Below, one piece after another: positions 59,874 to 64,000 of a DNA stretch of 64,000 nt; positions within the stretch are counted from its first letter, which is position 1; each line of letters opens with the position of its first letter. The translations under genes were made by a program, and so were the position numbers. Location of the stretch: positions 594,001 to 658,000 of the forward strand of contig NZ_CP150166.1 in assembly GCF_037963765.1 (NCBI RefSeq). The letters run 5' to 3'. This DNA is from Sporosarcina sp. FSL W8-0480 (lineage in GTDB: Bacteria; Bacillota; Bacilli; Bacillales_A; Planococcaceae). The notes beneath the pieces are model-generated. The model was not told the DNA's origin. It ran no database searches and worked only from the letters and a program-made list of their open reading frames with translations.

Positions 59874-61277
59874 CTAACCCGGCAACTCAATCCGAAATGT
59901 CGTCCCTACGCCTTTCGCGCTCTCCACAGAAATCGTCCCCCCGTGCAAGGCGACAAGCTGTTTTACAATCGACAGCCCCAACCCGAATTCGCCATAAGGA
60001 TTTGTCGTCCGTGAATCAATCGCCTTGTAGAATCGGCCCCAAATGTTCTCGATTTCTAAGGGGTCCATTCCGATGCCTGTATCCTCGATTTCAATAACTG
60101 TGCGATCATCCCGCGTATACCCCCGCAGATAGATCACTCCGACTTCCGTGAACTGAATGCTGTTTTTCGTGATATTGATCAACACCTGTGTGAGCCGATC
60201 GTAATCTGCAAAAACAGTCACTTCTTGCGAAACTTCTACAATTATTTTATCCCCACGTTCTAACGCGGTATCTTCAAGTTGCTCCTTGATGATCTCCAAC
60301 AATTCCTTCAGTTGAATTTCTTGCTTTTCAAGCACTACTTGATTGGAACGGATTTTTTCATAGTCCAGGTTTTCATTCACAAGACGGATCAGCCGCATCG
60401 TTTCATTGCTTGCAAGCTGAAGACCGCGTTCCTTTTCCGATTCCGAAATCATATCGTTCCGCAACCCTTCGATGATGCCTCGGATAGTCGTGAGGGGTGT
60501 CCGTAATTCATGGGAAACGTCCGCCATAAATTGCCGTCGCCGATTTTCTAAATTCTCGATTTCCTCCGCCGATGCCGCAAGCTTTTCGACCATTCCGTTG
60601 AAGTCTCCTGCAAGTTCGCCGATTTCATCGATACCTTTTGTCGGTATCCTCACATCGTAATTCCCGTGCGCAACATTTGCGGTTGCGTTCCGTAGCCTTT
60701 TGATTCGCCTACCGTGGAATGTGGATAATATTCCACTCAGCAATAACGCGATGGATAGTGCAATGAACGTCGTGTAGATCAAGTAGTTATTCAGTTGCGA
60801 AATGATTTCCCTTGAGCCTTTGATGGGCGATGTTAATAAAATACCGCCGACGAAATGATCCCGATGAAAGTAGGGGAGTAGGACGTAGGTGACGTCCTGC
60901 TCGAATCGTTTGTATTCCTGTTTCACGGTGATCGCCTTGCCGTTTTGCAATTCTCGCCATTCTTCTACATTTAATTCGATCAATGGAGTCTCCAATCCGG
61001 TGGAATAAATGATTGCGGACTTTTCATTGAACAAACTGTATTGGATATCCCGGCCTTCCAACACATGCCCGTATGATTTCAATATTTCCCTTGAACTGCC
61101 TTGGACTTGCTCGATATCACGTAAAATCGATTTTCCGTATGTGGCAAGCTCCTCTGTTTTATTGTCGTAAACGAACTGCTCTACAAAATGCGAGAACAGC
61201 AAACTGAGGATTAAAAACGCGATGATGATGACGCTGAAATGACTCACTAATTGTTGATAGAAGTATTTGATCTTCAT
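59874..61277 (-). CDS. Membrane sensor histidine kinase, HAMP type
   Basis: This 467-residue kinase has a transmembrane helix near residues 12-32, an extracellular sensor (about 33-165), a second helix (about 167-188), a HAMP domain, HisKA with MADVSHELRTPLTTIRG, and HATPase with N-box ITKNSIQF, DTGIGMDPLE and GLGLSIVKQL. The overall plan matches ResE/WalK/PhoR-like kinases of bacilli. It overlaps the response regulator gene by four bases (ATGA). The signal is unknown. The gene ends directly at a tandem array. Confidence 0.92.
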   Translation of the reverse strand: MKIKYFYQQLVSHFSVIIIAFLILSLLFSHFVEQFVYDNKTEELATYGKSILRDIEQVQGSSREILKSYGHVLEGRDIQYSLFNEKSAIIYSTGLETPLIELNVEEWRELQNGKAITVKQEYKRFEQDVTYVLLPYFHRDHFVGGILLTSPIKGSREIISQLNNYLIYTTFIALSIALLLSGILSTFHGRRIKRLRNATANVAHGNYDVRIPTKGIDEIGELAGDFNGMVEKLAASAEEIENLENRRRQFMADVSHELRTPLTTIRGIIEGLRNDMISESEKERGLQLASNETMRLIRLVNENLDYEKIRSNQVVLEKQEIQLKELLEIIKEQLEDTALERGDKIIVEVSQEVTVFADYDRLTQVLINITKNSIQFTEVGVIYLRGYTRDDRTVIEIEDTGIGMDPLEIENIWGRFYKAIDSRTTNPYGEFGLGLSIVKQLVALHGGTISVESAKGVGTTFRIELPG

Positions 61278-61975
61278 TCGGAATCACCGATTGTCTCGTC
61301 AAAGCGGTAGCCGACGCCCCAAACCGTATGGAAAAATGGTTGTTTCGCCTTGGACACTTTTGATCTTAACCTTTTAATATGCACGTCTACTGTCCGGTCA
61401 TCGCCGTAAAAATCATAGCCCCACACACGATCGAGCAGCTGTTCACGCGAAAACACTTGTTTTGGATGTTGGATGAAAAACTGTAGTAGGTCAAATTCTT
61501 TTGGCGTCAGATTGGGTACAGGCTCGCCATCCAACAACACTTCTCGGGTCATCGTATTTATTGTAAAATGTTCCGTTTTTAACACTGTTTCATCTTGTTC
61601 GGGCTTTTTCGAGACCGTGTAGCGTCGTGTAACGGCCTTGATGCGTGCCATGAGGGCAAGGGGGCTGAATGGTTTCGTTACATAATCATCGGCACCCATC
61701 TCAAGGCCAAGTACTTGGTCAGATTCACTGTCTTTTGCTGTGAGCATAATAATCGGCACTGGACTCTTGCTCTGACGAAGCTTCCTGCAAATCGACACCC
61801 CGTCCATCCCTGGCAGCATCCAATCGATGATCAAGCAATCCCAATCTTCTGAGCTTGCCCGTTCATATCCCTCCAACCCATCTTTCACAAACTCTCCATC
61901 AATCCCTTCCTTTTCAAAAAACAGCTCAATCATGGAAGAAACACTTTCGTTATCTTCTATTACAAGGATTTTCAT
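61274..61975 (-). CDS. OmpR/PhoB-family response regulator
   Basis: The 233-residue regulator has ILVIEDNESVSSMIELFFEKEG, the phospho-acceptor Asp in CLIIDWMLPGMDG (about residue 52), Thr and Lys switch residues (MLTAKDS, DYVTKPFS), and a C-terminal winged helix with EFDLLQFFIQHPKQVFSREQLLDRVWGYDFYGDDRTVDVHIKRLR. The start is ATG 61975, with GAGGGG seven bases upstream. It is divergent from the nos genes across 283 bases and may regulate them, but that is only positional. Confidence 0.93.
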   Translation of the reverse strand: MKILVIEDNESVSSMIELFFEKEGIDGEFVKDGLEGYERASSEDWDCLIIDWMLPGMDGVSICRKLRQSKSPVPIIMLTAKDSESDQVLGLEMGADDYVTKPFSPLALMARIKAVTRRYTVSKKPEQDETVLKTEHFTINTMTREVLLDGEPVPNLTPKEFDLLQFFIQHPKQVFSREQLLDRVWGYDFYGDDRTVDVHIKRLRSKVSKAKQPFFHTVWGVGYRFDETIGDSE

Positions 61976-62258
61976 TGAAATTCCCCTCTTTTCGTAAACC
62001 ATTTGTTACTTGAAATTATACAGGTATTTTAAAAACAAAAAACTATAAAAGCTTGTGGAATATCGCCGTTTTAGTGAGTGGTCATTCAATTCTGTATGAA
62101 TTAAATACTTTATAAATTCATTAATTGTTACAAAGTTATTCCGGGATAATTGTGAAGGATATGTGAAATGCCCAGAATGAATTGAAGGATTTACCGCACC
62201 GTGTTAAAGTTGCATTGTAAATACATGTTATTGAAAATAGAAAGTGAGGAAGATGGAA
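61976..62258. promoter_or_regulatory. Divergent intergenic region between the two-component system and nosC
   Basis: No gene is seen. Notable words are the imperfect palindrome TGAATT...AATTCA (about 62097-62120), a half site TTGTGAAGGATATGTGAAA (about 62149), and TGTAAATACA (about 62216), each a possible site for anaerobic or NO-responsive regulators. No strong sigma-A promoter could be fixed on either strand. Confidence 0.35.
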
Positions 62259-62687
62259 ATGAAGACGAATGGAATCATCTTTATCATTGCTTTTCTCATA
62301 GCTTTTGGCGGTGGCTACTTGTTCTTCGGTCAAAGCGAAAAAGGCGGAACGGACCAGGCGAATGTACAATCCACTACATCGCAAAACACTGATAAGGCGG
62401 ACGTTAAAGAGGATGTTTCCTCGGTTCCGGCAGAAGCGGAAGCTCTAATGAACAACAGCTGTTTATCATGCCATGCGGTAAGTTCAATGGGGCTTGAAGG
62501 TGGAACAACTGGTCCGGATCTTTCTAATGTCTTTATGAATATAGAAGGAAAACACGGAAAAGATTTGGATGCATTTTTACAAGAACCAACGACGGCGGTT
62601 ATGTCGGGTGTAATTTCAGGCGACCCATTGTCAGATGAAGAACGTACTGAAATCGTTAACTTTTTGAAGAAAGCTTCAGAACAATAA
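62259..62687 (+). CDS. nosC: Membrane-anchored cytochrome c, NosC-like
   Basis: From ATG 62259 (GTGAGG eight bases upstream) the product has 142 residues: an N-terminal membrane anchor (IIFIIAFLIAFGGGYLFF), a linker rich in Thr, Ser and Asp, and a c-type haem domain with CLSCH and a downstream Met ligand candidate in AVMSGVISGD. Its place directly before nosZ is the arrangement of Gram-positive nos clusters, where NosC is thought to pass electrons to nitrous oxide reductase. Confidence 0.9.
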   Translation: MKTNGIIFIIAFLIAFGGGYLFFGQSEKGGTDQANVQSTTSQNTDKADVKEDVSSVPAEAEALMNNSCLSCHAVSSMGLEGGTTGPDLSNVFMNIEGKHGKDLDAFLQEPTTAVMSGVISGDPLSDEERTEIVNFLKKASEQ

Positions 62688-62705
62688 AAATTGAGGTGAA
62701 CAACA

Positions 62706-64000
62706 TTGAACCCATTGAATAAAGCACTTACGAATCGAATCATGTCCGCTATCGTTGGAATAGCGGCCGGCCTCTTAGTTGCTTTTGTGTTTTTTGCAGA
62801 CTTCAATAAGACGGATCAAAATGCGGGCGAGAACAAATCGAAAGCTGAGAAAGTGTATGTACCATACGGAGAAAAAGACGAGTACTACATGATGACCTCA
62901 GGTGGACACTCGGGACAATTATTCGTTTACGGTCTACCGTCAATGCGTAAAATCAGAACGGTTCCTGTATTCACGCCAGATCCGGCGACAGGATACGGAT
63001 ATGATGAAAAGTCTAAAGAGATGTTAGGTGGCTACACATGGGGGGACTTCCACCACCCTGCTATATCAGAAACAGCGGGCGAATATGACGGGAAATTCCT
63101 CTTTGCAAATGACGTAGGGAACAATCGGGTCGCTGCTGTTGACTTGAGTACTTTCCATACTGTAGACATCATGTCATTACCGAATATGGGTGGACCTCAC
63201 GCTGGTGTTTTTGTCACTGAAAATACGGAGTACATTGCTTTGCCAACACGATTTGCACGTCCTTTAGATGGAAAGTTTGCAGATCTTGATCAATACGAAA
63301 CAGAGTATAAAGGCGTTGTCTCGATGACTACATTTGACCAGGAGAAGAAGAAATTTGAATTGGCTTACCAGATTGTCCTTCCACCTTGGTCATACGATTT
63401 ATCGGATGCAGGTAAGAAAATGTCGAGCGATTGGATTGTCATGACAACATATAACTCCGAATTCGCTACAACAAACTTGGAAATCAATGCCTCACAAAAT
63501 GACCGAGATTATATTGTTCTCTTCAACTGGAAGAAGCTTGAGGAAGAAGTGTCAGCAGGGAATTACGATGATGTGAATGGTGCCAAGATGATTGACCCAC
63601 GAAAGCATAAAGGTGCAATCTTCGCAGTACCTGTTGCAAAATCTCCGCATGGTGTCGACGTGACGCCTGACGGTACACGTTTCATCGCATCAGGTAAACT
63701 TGCGCCGATGATGACGGTGTTTTCATTCCAAAAGGCTTTTGATGCAATTGAAAAAGGTGAATTCACGGATGAGCAATTCGGAATTCCAGTACTTGCTTAT
63801 GAAGATGTAATGGAACGTGAAGTGGATCCTCCAGGTGCCTTAGGACCTCTTCATACACAATTCGATGATCGTGGAAATGCATTTAACACAATGTTCATCT
63901 CTTCTGAAGTTGTTAAATGGAATATCGAAACAGGGGAAGTCATCGACCGTGCGCCGACTTACTTCTCACCTGGTCATGCTACTGCAACTGAAGGGGATAC
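62706..64000 (+). CDS. nosZ: Sec-type nitrous oxide reductase NosZ (clade II), 5' part
   Basis: The frame opens at TTG 62706 (GAGGTGAAC upstream) and runs past the window end, with 431 codons present. A Sec-type signal anchor (NRIMSAIVGIAAGLLVAFVFF) with no twin-arginine motif marks the clade II enzyme. Histidines that bind the CuZ cluster are recognisable in GDFHHPAIS, GGPHAGVF, SPHGVDVTPDG, GPLHTQFDDRGNAF and SPGHATATEGD. It reduces N2O to N2 on the outside of the membrane. The CuA domain lies beyond the window. It is 18 bases behind nosC in the same operon. Confidence 0.96.
   Translation, partial: MNPLNKALTNRIMSAIVGIAAGLLVAFVFFADFNKTDQNAGENKSKAEKVYVPYGEKDEYYMMTSGGHSGQLFVYGLPSMRKIRTVPVFTPDPATGYGYDEKSKEMLGGYTWGDFHHPAISETAGEYDGKFLFANDVGNNRVAAVDLSTFHTVDIMSLPNMGGPHAGVFVTENTEYIALPTRFARPLDGKFADLDQYETEYKGVVSMTTFDQEKKKFELAYQIVLPPWSYDLSDAGKKMSSDWIVMTTYNSEFATTNLEINASQNDRDYIVLFNWKKLEEEVSAGNYDDVNGAKMIDPRKHKGAIFAVPVAKSPHGVDVTPDGTRFIASGKLAPMMTVFSFQKAFDAIEKGEFTDEQFGIPVLAYEDVMEREVDPPGALGPLHTQFDDRGNAFNTMFISSEVVKWNIETGEVIDRAPTYFSPGHATATEGD

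Overview
The window looks like chromosome from a low-to-mid GC, Gram-positive, aerobic to denitrifying member of the Bacillales, most likely Planococcaceae and Sporosarcina-like. This is inferred from strong AGGAGG-type ribosome sites, frequent TTG/GTG starts, and a typical Bacillales gene set: YtrA-type regulator, DesK/DesR with a delta-5 desaturase, bacilliredoxin YtxJ, RNase J, MhqD, a VmlR-like ABC-F protein, and a Sec-type nosZ with nosC. Most of the window is ordinary core and accessory metabolism in short transcription units separated by intrinsic terminators, many of them shared by convergent genes.

Layout. 0-3 kb: tail of an operon with a GntR regulator, two ABC ATPases and a permease. 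3-13.8 kb: NERD protein, DUF2207 protein, MscL, an alkyltransferase-like protein, PAP2 phosphatase, PlsY-like protein, bacilliredoxin, SDR, then the cold/membrane-fluidity set des-desK-desR. 14.4-17.2 kb: kynU-kynB-kynA tryptophan-to-anthranilate operon. 18-23 kb: D-serine dehydratase, a PIN-type toxin-antitoxin pair, a DDAH-like hydrolase and a LysM/M14 peptidase. 24-37.4 kb: an accessory island holding a decayed phage-type replication gene, an Uma2 protein, a restriction cluster (BglII/BamHI-like endonuclease, Sau3AI-like endonuclease, GATC-type C5 methyltransferase, Vsr), a divergent three-gene operon led by a MutL/MORC-like GHKL ATPase, a frameshifted NUDIX gene, a DoxX gene behind two Rex/Fnr-type operators, a holin-like toxin, a dispersed inverted repeat, and a second restriction system of the MjaI type. 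37.6-62 kb: transporters, SelO, redox enzymes, a nitrilase/GNAT cluster, PgeF, tRNA-Asn, RNase J, hydrolases, an ABC-F resistance gene with an attenuator-like leader, an MhqR-type operator before mhqD, a MntA/HepT toxin-antitoxin pair and a two-component system. 62.2 kb to the end: nosC and the 5' part of nosZ, divergent from the two-component system.

Two things stand out. First, the intergenic spaces carry a recurring class of short tandem arrays. Each has an 11-13 bp conserved core repeated every 20 or 21 bp with an 8-10 bp variable spacer. Five core families occur at nine sites: GCGCTCAAGAA three times, GCGCTCGTTTA once, GAGTCGGTGATAA once, CGCATAAA once, and ATTCAATAGATAA three times with a conserved leader. 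They sit after genes or terminators and are not protein-coding. The roughly two-helical-turn period suggests aligned protein-binding sites or a replicating non-coding element. Second, the defence island pairs one GATC-type C5 methyltransferase with two different endonuclease folds whose known relatives cut GATC or NGATCN sites, next to an uncharacterised GHKL ATPase operon.
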